Shown here: piece after piece, positions 50,519-60,027 of the stretch
Layout of the letters: every line of letters begins with the position of its first letter
Position numbering within the stretch: position 1 is the stretch's first letter
Source of the DNA: Phycisphaeraceae bacterium
GTDB taxonomy: Bacteria; Planctomycetota; Phycisphaerae; Phycisphaerales; Zrk34
Direction of reading: 5' to 3'
DNA: 64,000 nt
NCBI GenBank assembly: GCA_028284925.1
Contig: JANQQT010000007.1
Coordinates: forward strand, 1 to 64,000
The notes under the pieces: generated by a model
Told to the model about the DNA's origin: nothing
The model's database searches: none
What the model saw: the letters and a program-made list of their open reading frames with translations, nothing else
Program-made: the position numbers and the translations under genes

Positions 50519-51859
50519 TTACTTTGAAAAGACCCATCCAATAAGCTTGCGTAGACTCGGCGCCTGTCCCTGAGACAGGATCCCGATCCTGAATATCTTA
50601 GCCCCCGCCCAGACGCAAGCCAGCGTGAACCCAAGCGTCAATACAAGACTTAGCGCCACCTCCCACCACATTGGGCCCGGCGTCGTCCCGAGGCGAAGCA
50701 ACATGATCATCGGCGTCATTGGCGGAAACAAGGAAACGGCCTTTGCGAAACTGCCATTCGGCGACTGGACAATGGGCGCAATCATGAACATTGGGGCCAT
50801 CATCACCAACATCACCGGCGTCATGAAATTTTGTGCGTCGCGCATTTCACTGCAGGCCGCCCCAAGTCCGGCAAATACCGCCCCAAACATAAAAATTGCA
50901 AGTAACAAAAATACAAATAGCCAAACGAACATCATGGGATTGACCAGATGTAGCACGTCGAAGTGATATGCCAGAAATCCCGCACCACCTATGTAGAGGG
51001 CGCCCAATGACCCCGAAAGGCCCACCATTCCCAAAATCTTGCCCAACATCAACTCAAACGGCGTTACACATGACACCAACAGTTCCGATATCTTCTGAAT
51101 TTTCTCCTCCAACACGGTACTTAAGATCATCTGCCCGGCCGTCATCACCAAAGCGAATGTCAATACCATGAAGACTACCGGGATAAGGGCTGTACGCAAG
51201 ACATCCGATTCCTGGTCCGCGACTACGGTTTTTCCCTCTTCGGTTTTTTCTGCCAGCCCGAGCTGTTTCCAGGGAACGGGAGCCTGTGCCTCATTGATGC
51301 GTTGAACGATCGCCTTATCCGTATCCAAGGCTGCGATACGAATCTTCTTTGCTTCCCGGTCAATCACCATCTTCAACCAATTAGGCAATGTTTTATATGT
51401 TGGCGTTTGGGAGTGATAATAGACACCCGCTTTGTCCCGTGATTTTGTCTCCGGCTTCACAACACCGTCATCGATAATCACGAATGCAAAGATGTCCTGA
51501 CTCCGTACCTTTTCCGATAATTCAATTCGGATGTCATCCCGACTCTTGTTTTCAATCTGATAAGCTTCAATAAAGAACTTTGATTCTCTTTGAATCGGCT
51601 TCGTATTTCCGTCAGTTTTTTCAAACACAGATGTTTTGTTTCGCATTTCCGAAGCTGTTCTTAACGCTGTCGCAAGTTGGCCTGTCATGTCCACCACCAC
51701 GACCTTGCGATCCGATACGTCCTTTCCCTTGTTCGCCACCTTCTGTAAAAACACCGTCGCACCGATAACGATCGGCATTACCAGCAAGCCAATCAGAAAG
51801 GCCTTGCTGCGTATTGCCGACAAGTACTCACCCCTGGCTACATTCAGGACCTTACGCAT
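50519..51859 (-). CDS. ABC transporter permease (NatB/ABC-2 type)
   Basis: 446 residues from the ATG at 51859, with GGGAGG ten bases upstream. The N-terminal membrane helix (about 22-42) is followed by a large soluble loop (about 45-230) and then five membrane segments, the usual NatB/YhaP layout. Segments PVVFMVLTFALVMTAGQMIL and GKILGMVGLSGSLG are typical. The start overlaps the end of the ATPase gene by eight bases, so the two form an operon. Such pairs export Na+ or other substrates; the substrate here is unknown. Confidence 0.88.
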   Translation of the reverse strand: MRKVLNVARGEYLSAIRSKAFLIGLLVMPIVIGATVFLQKVANKGKDVSDRKVVVVDMTGQLATALRTASEMRNKTSVFEKTDGNTKPIQRESKFFIEAYQIENKSRDDIRIELSEKVRSQDIFAFVIIDDGVVKPETKSRDKAGVYYHSQTPTYKTLPNWLKMVIDREAKKIRIAALDTDKAIVQRINEAQAPVPWKQLGLAEKTEEGKTVVADQESDVLRTALIPVVFMVLTFALVMTAGQMILSTVLEEKIQKISELLVSCVTPFELMLGKILGMVGLSGSLGALYIGGAGFLAYHFDVLHLVNPMMFVWLFVFLLLAIFMFGAVFAGLGAACSEMRDAQNFMTPVMLVMMAPMFMIAPIVQSPNGSFAKAVSLFPPMTPMIMLLRLGTTPGPMWWEVALSLVLTLGFTLACVWAGAKIFRIGILSQGQAPSLRKLIGWVFSK

Positions 51860-52763
51860 TCTGAGACACCTCCCTGGCTTCAGGCCCGGCAATATTCAGG
51901 AAAATTTCATGCAGCGATGGGCGCTTCTCTTCAAAATGTTTGACCTGGGTCAAGCCCGATATCCGCTCAAGCAATTCTTGGGATTCCCCGCTGAACCTCA
52001 CGTCCATTAATCCATTGCTCTCATTGATAATTTCCAGATCCGTCATCGAGTGTAATACCTGCATATCCGATAGTCTAAGGCGATACAGATCCGAACCGTA
52101 TTCCGCCTGAATACTTGAAAGCGTTCCATTTAACACCTTTCGCCCCCGGAAGATCATGAAAATGAAGTCGCACATCCGCTCTGCCATTGCCATGTCATGT
52201 GTTGAAAAGATCACCGTTGAACCGGCCTGATTCAATTCGACAATGGCTTCGCGCACGACTTCCAGATTCACGGGATCAAGACCTGAAAACGGCTCATCCA
52301 GAATCACCAGCTCGGGCCTGGCAATCACGGAGGAAATGAACTGAACTTTTTGCCCCATCCCCTTGGAGAGTGCTTCAATCTTCTTGTCCGCCCAGCCACT
52401 TAGTCCCAAACGATCCAACCAATTCGTCGCCGCCTTCGTGGCGTCCCGCAAGTTCATACCTTTCAAGGTTCCGTAGTACGCGAGTTGGCGTCGTACCGTC
52501 AACTTTCTATAGAGGCCTCTTTCCTCCGGTAGATATCCCACGCGGTCACTCGCCGCGCGTGTCCCTCTGGTCCCCAGCACTTCAATCACACCCGAATCCG
52601 GATGAATAATGTGAAGGATCATCCTTAGTGTAGTCGTCTTCCCCGATCCATTCGGACCAATGAACCCGTAAACAGAACCGGCTGGAACGGTGAGCGACAA
52701 ATCGTTCACGGCGTGATGCGAGCCATAGGTTTTCGTCACGCCTTCAAGCAATACTGCATTCAT
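51852..52763 (-). CDS. ABC transporter ATP-binding protein (NatA-like)
   Basis: 303 residues from the ATG at 52763 (AAGGG seven bases upstream). Walker A GPNGSGKT (36-43), signature LSKGMGQKVQF, Walker B LVILDEPFSGLDP. After the ABC domain (about 215) comes a C-terminal tail of about 80 residues with no known fold, typical of NatA/YhaQ-type ATPases. Its downstream partner is the permease at 50519-51859, which overlaps its 3' end. Confidence 0.93.
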   Translation of the reverse strand: MNAVLLEGVTKTYGSHHAVNDLSLTVPAGSVYGFIGPNGSGKTTTLRMILHIIHPDSGVIEVLGTRGTRAASDRVGYLPEERGLYRKLTVRRQLAYYGTLKGMNLRDATKAATNWLDRLGLSGWADKKIEALSKGMGQKVQFISSVIARPELVILDEPFSGLDPVNLEVVREAIVELNQAGSTVIFSTHDMAMAERMCDFIFMIFRGRKVLNGTLSSIQAEYGSDLYRLRLSDMQVLHSMTDLEIINESNGLMDVRFSGESQELLERISGLTQVKHFEEKRPSLHEIFLNIAGPEAREVSQNA

Positions 52764-52905
52764 AAGCATACCCTTGTGCGATAACCCGCAGGACGTTACG
52801 CCCCGGTGCACAACTGTAGATGAACGGGTATGTACTATACGCTCAATACACTAACCAAACATCTCTGAAGGCGCGGCCACCAGGCGCTAAGCCTACCAGT
52901 TTCTC

Positions 52906-53721
52906 ATGTCTGCCAAACTTTACGATGCTCATTGCCATTATCACCACTCGCCTGTTGTCGAACAATGGGACACAGTTGGCGCAATCGCCATCGACTGCGG
53001 TTTAACCCATGCCATCATCAATGGCACGGAACCATCAGATTGGAATGCCACCATTGCGTGGGCGAAACAACATCCTTTCGCGATCCCCGCCGTGGGGCTC
53101 CATCCCTGGTATTTGGGAGGTGTCCAACCCGGCTTTCAATACATCCTCAGCGACCTTCTTGACTCCGGGCAGGTCATGCTGGGTGAAATCGGACTTGATC
53201 GCTGCCGACCCAAAGCCGAACTTGAGCAGCAGGATCGCCTTTTCATCGAACAACTCAAACTCGCCAATGAGAAAGATGTTGTTACGACCATTCATTGCGT
53301 TCGGGCTGTCGGTCGTCTTTATGAGTTTTTCCATGACTTTTCGCCACCTACGGCAGGTTTTCTCCTTCACGCCTACTCCGGCTCGACAGAGCTGATTCTC
53401 TCATTCGCCTCACAGAATGCCTACTTCTCCTGTTCGGCCAATACGCTCTCACGGCCCAAAGCGAACGAACTCATTCGGGCTATTCCGATAGACCGCCTCC
53501 TCATCGAGACCGATGCGCCCTATATGGCTCCGCCGGAATTTAACCGTCTGTACGTCATACAGGAGAAAGTCGATGACCGTGCGGCCAACCACCCGGCCAA
53601 CCTGAAACGAGGTTATGAACTCGCTGCAGAGCATCTGCAAATCCCCCTGCCGGAACTGATTCAAATCGTCGAAGAAAACTTTCTTCGCCTTTTTGGCCCG
53701 TATCTTCCTCAATCTCAATAA
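52906..53721 (+). CDS. TatD-family metal-dependent hydrolase
   Basis: 271 residues. TIM-barrel hydrolase with metal-binding HxH (His9, His11 in DAHCH), Glu in GEIGLD (about 97), His near 128 (THIHC-like, TTIHC) and Asp in IETDAPY. TatD proteins are cytoplasmic DNases and related to the deoxyribonuclease family; roles in DNA quality control are proposed. It is divergent from the ABC ATPase and convergent with tcdA, whose end it overlaps by seven bases. Confidence 0.9.
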   Translation: MSAKLYDAHCHYHHSPVVEQWDTVGAIAIDCGLTHAIINGTEPSDWNATIAWAKQHPFAIPAVGLHPWYLGGVQPGFQYILSDLLDSGQVMLGEIGLDRCRPKAELEQQDRLFIEQLKLANEKDVVTTIHCVRAVGRLYEFFHDFSPPTAGFLLHAYSGSTELILSFASQNAYFSCSANTLSRPKANELIRAIPIDRLLIETDAPYMAPPEFNRLYVIQEKVDDRAANHPANLKRGYELAAEHLQIPLPELIQIVEENFLRLFGPYLPQSQ

Positions 53722-54524
53722 CTCATCTCTCCTGTCGCGACATGTCTCACGATCAATCCCGCCGCCACGAAGCCCATTGTTCCTGTCACGAATGAAGCTG
53801 CTCCCAGGCCCTGCTCACAACTTAGCCGCATACTTCCTGATTTCATCTCAGGTTTCTGTGTACACACATGGCCTTGGGGGTGAGGGTACAAGATCTCCTC
53901 ACTTGTAAATACGCACGGTATGCCGAATTTCTTGCCGCTTCCGTCCTCATTGCCTTTTGGAAATCCGTGCTTCTGTCGCAGTCGCTTCCGTACGTTCTGT
54001 AGCAACCCATCACGATAGGTCCGGGACAAGTCGGTTATCTGAATCTGCGACGCATCCAGCCTCCCGCCGGCCCCCCCTACCGTCACCACAGGCAACCCTC
54101 TATTCCGACACCCCACGATCAACAACGTCTTATTCTTCACGCTGTCAATCGCATCCAGCACATAGTCGTACTTCCCTTCCAATACCTTGTCTGCCGTTGA
54201 TTCCATAAAGAATTCATGACACCGCTCTATCTTCATCTCCGGGTTGATTTCCTCCAGCCTCTCGGCCATCACATCAATCTTTGCCCGCCCTACTGTCGAT
54301 TGCATCGCGTGAACCTGGCGCGTGATATTACTCATACATACCTCGTCCAGATCTACTAACTTGATTTGCCCCACCCCACTCCGGGCCAGCGCCTCTGCCG
54401 CCCAACTTCCCACACCGCCAATTCCAATTACCATTACCCGTGCAGCCCTCAATCGTCCCAGAGCATCACCGTTAAACAACCGGCCTATCCCTGCAAACTG
54501 CAAATCTGAATCAATCGATGACAT
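53715..54524 (-). CDS. tcdA: tRNA threonylcarbamoyladenosine dehydratase
   Basis: 269 residues. E1-like ThiF/MoeB-fold enzyme that cyclises t6A37 to ct6A, ATP-dependent. Nucleotide loop GIGGVGSWAAEALARSG (about 34-50) and DLDEVCMSNITRQ are typical; the Cys in the second half is present. The window also encodes TsaE, which is needed to make t6A, so both steps of this tRNA modification are represented. The stop overlaps tatD by seven bases. Membrane association, as in E. coli, is not apparent. Confidence 0.9.
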   Translation of the reverse strand: MSSIDSDLQFAGIGRLFNGDALGRLRAARVMVIGIGGVGSWAAEALARSGVGQIKLVDLDEVCMSNITRQVHAMQSTVGRAKIDVMAERLEEINPEMKIERCHEFFMESTADKVLEGKYDYVLDAIDSVKNKTLLIVGCRNRGLPVVTVGGAGGRLDASQIQITDLSRTYRDGLLQNVRKRLRQKHGFPKGNEDGSGKKFGIPCVFTSEEILYPHPQGHVCTQKPEMKSGSMRLSCEQGLGAASFVTGTMGFVAAGLIVRHVATGEMSY

Positions 54525-54596
54525 CCCCCATCCTACTCCTCCAACGCGCTCGATACAACGCCCCTTTCTCCTCGTACATTTTTGCGGGGAAGCAAC

Positions 54597-56078
54597 TTAT
54601 TCTTTCTCATTCACCTGTCGCACATATTCGCGCCCAATCTCCCACACCGGTCCAGCCCCCATCACCGTCAGCAAATCATTCTCCCGACACTGCTGCTGCA
54701 AAAACCGTACGATGTCATCAAACTTTTCTATGTGCACGGCGAGCACGCCCTGTTGCTGCAGCCTATAGACCAAGTCCTGAGCGCTCACGGCACGCCGATC
54801 CGCCTCACTATCACGGACAAAATAGATATGCGGCACGATCACGACGTCCGCCTGAGAAAAACTTTGCGCAAACTGGTCCAGGAGAAACCTTGTACGTGAA
54901 TGCTGGTGTGGCTGAAACACGCAAATCACACGTCCACCCTGACTATGCGGATCGTAGTGTCCCTTTAACGCCCGCAAAGTCGTATCAATCTCTGTAGGGT
55001 GATGGCCATAGTCATCCACCACCGTTACACCCTTATGTATACCCAGAAATTGCATCCGGCGATCCAGTCCGGCGAAGGTACTCAATGCCGCGCCAATGTC
55101 CTGCCATTCTGCTCCGAGGCGATGGGCTGTTACGGCAGCGACGGATGCATTATACGCCATATGCTCACCCGGCATGGAACAGGTGAATCGACACACTTCC
55201 TGCCCATCATGTGCAATGGTGATCACCGGCAGCCCGCCTGATTGCCGATCGGTTTCCTCCTCCACGCCGGTTGAATCAATCGAGATTGACCAATCCGCCT
55301 GTGGCGCAAACCCGATCGTTTCCACGCGGCAATCCAGACCGGCTGTCACCGCCGTTCGGTGTGCTCCGTCGTGGTTGATCAGGAGTGAACCGTGCGGCTC
55401 GATACGCTCGGCAAACTGCGCAAACGCCTCCACGATCGAATCCAGCGAACCATAAATATCCAGATGGTCCTCTTCCAGATTCAAAATCACCCCATGCGTC
55501 GGATGAAAATTGTGGAACGATCGGTCAAATTCGCATGCCTCGCCAATCAAGACATCAGGCCGCCCCACTCTGGATCCTCCGCCGATCTGCTCACAATTTG
55601 CCCCCACGATAAAGGATGGGTCCAGCCCACACTGAATCATCACATGAGCCAGCATTGCCGTGGTGGTCGATTTACCGTGTGTCCCCGCTATCGCCACACC
55701 CGTGCGTCCGATCATTAATCGTCCGAGCAACTCCGCGTACTTCATAACGGCGATTCCCCGCCGCCTCGCTTCTATTAGTTCCGGATGGTCATCCTTGATC
55801 GCCGCTGAAATCACAAGCAGGTCACACTTCTCTGGAACAGTATCCATATCCTGCCGAAGGGTTACCTGAATTCCGGATTCCTCCAGTGCATCCGTGAATG
55901 CGCTTTCCGTCATGTCCGTCCCGGTGCAATTCGCGTCCTGTGCACGCACAATTCTGGCTAGGCCGCACATGCCACACCCGCCAATACCCACGAAATGAAC
56001 GGATTTACCCTTGAGATTAACCTGTCCCGCCGAGGGTGCATCGATCTTCACTACTTTTTCAGTTCTGATTTTTGACAT
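54597..56078 (-). CDS. murC: UDP-N-acetylmuramate--L-alanine ligase
   Basis: 493 residues. Adds L-Ala to UDP-MurNAc in peptidoglycan synthesis. ATP loop GTHGKST (132-138), GIGGCGMCGLA in the N-terminal Rossmann domain, and the family EEDHLDIYG and DDYGHHPTEI motifs are present. The first 25 residues are Lys-rich. Length is close to the usual. 72 bases after tcdA on the same strand (tcdA lies downstream). Together with murA it indicates a peptidoglycan wall. Confidence 0.96.
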   Translation of the reverse strand: MSKIRTEKVVKIDAPSAGQVNLKGKSVHFVGIGGCGMCGLARIVRAQDANCTGTDMTESAFTDALEESGIQVTLRQDMDTVPEKCDLLVISAAIKDDHPELIEARRRGIAVMKYAELLGRLMIGRTGVAIAGTHGKSTTTAMLAHVMIQCGLDPSFIVGANCEQIGGGSRVGRPDVLIGEACEFDRSFHNFHPTHGVILNLEEDHLDIYGSLDSIVEAFAQFAERIEPHGSLLINHDGAHRTAVTAGLDCRVETIGFAPQADWSISIDSTGVEEETDRQSGGLPVITIAHDGQEVCRFTCSMPGEHMAYNASVAAVTAHRLGAEWQDIGAALSTFAGLDRRMQFLGIHKGVTVVDDYGHHPTEIDTTLRALKGHYDPHSQGGRVICVFQPHQHSRTRFLLDQFAQSFSQADVVIVPHIYFVRDSEADRRAVSAQDLVYRLQQQGVLAVHIEKFDDIVRFLQQQCRENDLLTVMGAGPVWEIGREYVRQVNEKE

Positions 56079-56185
56079 GGTTCTTAAGAATTATTCGGCA
56101 TGCCATACATCTTCACGTGAACTTATCGCACATGCAAGTATCATCAATCCTGTCCAAAACCTGACGATCACGCTACCCATGCATA

Positions 56186-57088
56186 TCATGCAGGCTTTAC
56201 CCAATCCACCTCGCCGGCGTTTGGAATAATCCCCGCCTCGGCAGCTTCAGAAAGTAACTGTTCCACCGCTTTTCTTCCGGTCTCGCCATAATCCAGCGTG
56301 TAGTCGTTTACGTACATCCCGATAAACTCATCCGCCAGATCAGCACCCATATCCCGTGCATAATTCAATGCATACTCCACTGATGCCTCGCGATGCTCCA
56401 GTGCATAGGAAATCGAACGGAGCAACACGCGGCATATCGTCCCAAACTCATCCGCCAGATCACGACGAATTGCGTTTCCGCCAAGAGGTAAAGGTAATCC
56501 GCGCGTTTCGGACCACCATTTCCCCAGATCCACCACACATTCGAGTCCTGCATTTTGATAAGTCAGTTGTCCCTCATGAATAATCAGCCCGGCATCAAAC
56601 TCACCCGCCGCCACTTTGGGAATGATCTGGTCGAATTCCACGACCTCAACGTTCTCCGCTTTCACACCCTCTGATTTCAGCAGTAATTGCAACGTCAACC
56701 AGGCGCTCGTTCGAACGCCTGGAATTGCCAGCTTCAGATCACCAATCGCCTTCACTTCGTGTTTCCGAGGGGACACGACCATCGGTCCATAACCATCTCC
56801 CATCGAAGACCCGCAACTCGTCAATGCATACTCATCCGCAATGTACGGATACTGATGAATCGACAGAGCGGTTATCTCCAGCTCTCCCTTTTCCGATCGT
56901 TGATTAAGCGACTCGATATCCTCCAGGATATGCTCAAACCGATACCCGGCTGTATCAATACATGGTGTATAGGTCTTACCGCCGGGGCCACTCCCATTCG
57001 GAAAGTCCGCAAGCGGATACCACATGAAAGCGTCATCGGGATCGGGGGAATGTCCAATACGTAACATTTTCGTCGCAGTTTCTGCCAT
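56186..57088 (-). CDS. mqnD: Menaquinone biosynthesis enzyme MqnD family
   Basis: 300 residues from the ATG at 57088 (TAGGA eight bases before). Likely 1,4-dihydroxy-6-naphthoate synthase of the futalosine menaquinone route. Family start GHSPDPDDAFMWYPL and the substrate-binding ALSIHQYPYIADEYAL and IHEGQLTY regions are present. Periplasmic-binding-like fold, cytoplasmic. It lies beside murC with a 100-base gap. The mqnABC genes are not in the window. Confidence 0.9.
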   Translation of the reverse strand: MAETATKMLRIGHSPDPDDAFMWYPLADFPNGSGPGGKTYTPCIDTAGYRFEHILEDIESLNQRSEKGELEITALSIHQYPYIADEYALTSCGSSMGDGYGPMVVSPRKHEVKAIGDLKLAIPGVRTSAWLTLQLLLKSEGVKAENVEVVEFDQIIPKVAAGEFDAGLIIHEGQLTYQNAGLECVVDLGKWWSETRGLPLPLGGNAIRRDLADEFGTICRVLLRSISYALEHREASVEYALNYARDMGADLADEFIGMYVNDYTLDYGETGRKAVEQLLSEAAEAGIIPNAGEVDWVKPA

Positions 57089-57188
57089 GATCATTCCTAA
57101 TAAATACGGACACCACTCCACTCACGCCGGATAGATGACGCTCTATCCCTTAATCCCACTTGCTTATTAACTCCCCCTTACGAAGACG

Positions 57189-58097
57189 TCATTTTTCCGG
57201 CTTCAAGCCCGTTTTACCACCTTTGTCACTGGATTTTTCCCCGGATTTCTTCGATTTATCTTCCTCACTCTTCTCTTTCTTGTCTGGAGAGAGGTTGTCC
57301 CTTGCTCCCTGGTCCTTTGTATCATCGTCGTTTTTCTGGGTTCCACCACCAGATTCGGGCAGTGTCGCAGTTTTTTTGTTTTTCTGTATCCCACGAACCG
57401 CGCGAAATACGATTGCTGACGCCAATCGCTGCTCCATCAATTCATCCCGACCCTGTGACTTCCATGTTACTCCGACTCTGCCTTTCTCCGTTTCCATACG
57501 CCCGATCGTGAAACGCCGACTCAATGCTGAGGTATTCAATGGAATCGTGGGACGATACATTCTTTGTATTTCAACACGAACGAATAGCTCGTATTCGGCG
57601 GTGGGTGCAGTCGCCGGCCCACCCTTATGATCGTTTTTTGGATCTTTCTCATCTCCGGCTTCCGCTTGCCCATTTCCCACGTCTCCACCCGTCCTCTTAT
57701 TGCTGTCCGCATTGTCTTGTTTCTTGTTGTCGTCTTCATTCTCATCTTTTGATGATTCTCTTTCCCTCGGCCTCATCTCTACCCGCACTAAACGACGATT
57801 CACATTCACCGTTGCATCATAAGCCTGGCCAAAATTGCTGTTATCACCACGCCATGGCTCGATCATCGTCGATGCCTGCTTGGGAAGAGTGGTAATGACG
57901 CCGAAGCGCCTATCCTGACGATCCACCACAAATTGTTGCTCGCGCAATACTTCTATCGTTGATGCAAAAATCTGATCAAATTCCGCACCTGCAATGGGTA
58001 TGGGGTTATCCACCTTTGGCTGAGAGCACCCGACGGTAAAAATTACACCCAAGATGCCCATTACCGCCATCCAACGCCTTGCGTTCCATGCATTCAT
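57189..58097 (-). CDS. Predicted lipoprotein with charged tail
   Basis: 302 residues from the ATG at 58097. The lipobox VGC (Cys24) marks it as a lipoprotein; upstream in-frame starts give no signal peptide at the beginning. The central part (about 30-215) has a beta-rich fold of unknown family interrupted by a charged DENEDDNKKQDN-type insertion. The C-terminal 70 residues are low complexity, rich in Lys, Asp, Ser and Gly. No relative recognised. About 100 bases from mqnD on the same strand. Confidence 0.75.
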   Translation of the reverse strand: MNAWNARRWMAVMGILGVIFTVGCSQPKVDNPIPIAGAEFDQIFASTIEVLREQQFVVDRQDRRFGVITTLPKQASTMIEPWRGDNSNFGQAYDATVNVNRRLVRVEMRPRERESSKDENEDDNKKQDNADSNKRTGGDVGNGQAEAGDEKDPKNDHKGGPATAPTAEYELFVRVEIQRMYRPTIPLNTSALSRRFTIGRMETEKGRVGVTWKSQGRDELMEQRLASAIVFRAVRGIQKNKKTATLPESGGGTQKNDDDTKDQGARDNLSPDKKEKSEEDKSKKSGEKSSDKGGKTGLKPEK

Positions 58098-58277
58098 ATC
58101 CGAAGTCATCCCTGTAAATACGGTTTTCGTCCCGGAGTTTATCAAATCCATCCTAACCAGTCCATCACGCTCCCTGCCGTCAACGTTCTGGTCGCACCAA
58201 ATCGATCTCAACCCCATACTTTATCCTGCCGATCTCACACACGAGGTTAAGGCATATTACATTATCGGAGCATCCTG

Positions 58278-59900
58278 TTGCTCAACTCTACATCCACATC
58301 CCAATCCGTGCCCCACCCACGCTCGCTACCCTCCAGGACGCAATCGCTTCAGTTACGCGCCATTCTCGTTGTTGCCCTGCTGATCACCACCTCCACGGCC
58401 GTTACCGGCTACCTCATCAGCTTCAGTGCCCATAGAAACAACCAGCAAACCTTCGAACGTGATGTTGATCTTCTTGCCAATGCCACTCGCCATCTAGTCC
58501 AAACCTACCTCCAAACGCAGGCGGAAAAACAACTCGGTGTCGCCATTAAGAAACTTCTCGCCGATCAACGAATAGCATTCATCGTTGTGCTTGATGCGGA
58601 TGGGAATACCATCGCCGAACAATACAACGAGCCTGCCGCTTATCAGGTTTTTCAGAAACATTTGCGAAGTTCGTCTGGTCAGGCCGACGCATCACTTCAT
58701 CAGGTCTGGCAAATCTCACTTGGCCATGATCCTCTCCACGTCCAGCACCAGCCGTTGATCAAATCGGATTTTTCCAATACCGGTACTGACGTTCAGCATG
58801 TAGGCACTCTGCAGTTCGCTCTTATCGATCGGAATCATTACGCATTCATCAACAGCATGCGCGGGGCGACAATCTCCATCGTCTTTGTGATCTGCCTTAT
58901 TGCCCTGCCCCTCGCTATCTTTTGGGTGCGTGGCTGGATCAAACCCCTACGTAATGTCCTTGCCGGGATGATGAATCTCGGTACAGGCGGTAAGTTTCGT
59001 CCTCTTCCCAACCAGCGAAACGATGAAATCGGGATGCTTGCCAATTCGTTTAACGATATGGGTGAAAATCTCACCCTGATTCAGAATGCCATGCTCAAAA
59101 CCAACGAGCATCTTGAGCAACTTGTTGATGAACGCACCAAGGCCCTTGCGGCCGCCAATAATAAGCTCCAACAAGAAATCGAGGAAAAGAACGAGTTCAT
59201 TCGCGCGGTAGGTCACGATCTTGGCGCACCGCTTCGCAACATTCAGGGACTTACTAAACTCATTATTCTCAAACACAGCGAAAAAATGGATGAAGATGTT
59301 CTATCCAAACTTCAACGTATCGCGGCCAACGTCAACACTGAAAACGAACTCCTCGATGATCTCATGGAGCTTAGTCGTATCCGAACGCATCCAGGTAAGA
59401 AACAACAAATCCATCTTACAGAGCTTGTAGAATCCGTCAGTCAATCCATGAGTTTCGATCTTGAGCAGAAGGGTATCAGAATCGAAATTGACTCGCCACT
59501 TCCGAGCGTCCATGCGAACAAGAATCGAATACGACAGGTTTATCAGAATCTATTTGACAACGCCGTAAAGTACATGCCCGCCGATGCCTGCGAACGCCGC
59601 ATTCACGTTGGAGCCAAACAGCAAGATCGACAGATCGTCCTGTACGTTCGGGACACGGGTCGCGGAATCAGTGCCAAGGACCATGACTCTATTTTTCAGG
59701 TATTTCGGAGGGGAGCGGCTAATCACGATCTCAATACCGAAGGGCGCGGCGTCGGGTTGGCAACGGTCAAAACCATCATTGAGTGTCACGGCGGAAAAAT
59801 CTGGGCTGACTCCAGTCCACCTCATGGCGCCACCTTCTATTTCACCCTCGAACACCTCTCGTTTGACCAGTCCAGACCTTTGGCGTCGAATTCAGCGTAG
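58278..59900 (+). CDS. Membrane sensor histidine kinase with HAMP domain
   Basis: 540 residues, starting at a TTG with CGGAG seven bases upstream. Two membrane helices (about 25-50 and 195-220) enclose an extracytoplasmic sensor of about 140 residues. A HAMP domain (about 215-270) precedes the phosphoacceptor His (GHDLGAP, about 315) and an ATPase domain with N-box DNAVKYM, DTGRGI and GRGVGLATVK. The HisKA segment GHDLGAPLRNIQGL is of the bacteriophytochrome-like subtype. Divergent from the lipoprotein gene. A REC-GGDEF gene follows 127 bases later and is the likely partner. Confidence 0.92.
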   Translation: MLNSTSTSQSVPHPRSLPSRTQSLQLRAILVVALLITTSTAVTGYLISFSAHRNNQQTFERDVDLLANATRHLVQTYLQTQAEKQLGVAIKKLLADQRIAFIVVLDADGNTIAEQYNEPAAYQVFQKHLRSSSGQADASLHQVWQISLGHDPLHVQHQPLIKSDFSNTGTDVQHVGTLQFALIDRNHYAFINSMRGATISIVFVICLIALPLAIFWVRGWIKPLRNVLAGMMNLGTGGKFRPLPNQRNDEIGMLANSFNDMGENLTLIQNAMLKTNEHLEQLVDERTKALAAANNKLQQEIEEKNEFIRAVGHDLGAPLRNIQGLTKLIILKHSEKMDEDVLSKLQRIAANVNTENELLDDLMELSRIRTHPGKKQQIHLTELVESVSQSMSFDLEQKGIRIEIDSPLPSVHANKNRIRQVYQNLFDNAVKYMPADACERRIHVGAKQQDRQIVLYVRDTGRGISAKDHDSIFQVFRRGAANHDLNTEGRGVGLATVKTIIECHGGKIWADSSPPHGATFYFTLEHLSFDQSRPLASNSA

Positions 59901-60027
59901 ACGGTCAAATCAGGGAAGCATGATCCCGATATCAACTAATCTACCACCTCTTTTTGTCCGATACCTATGACGAAGTTAATACTCTTGCGATTTCCCGCGA
60001 CGCTCGAATTATCAGAGGGATGAACCA

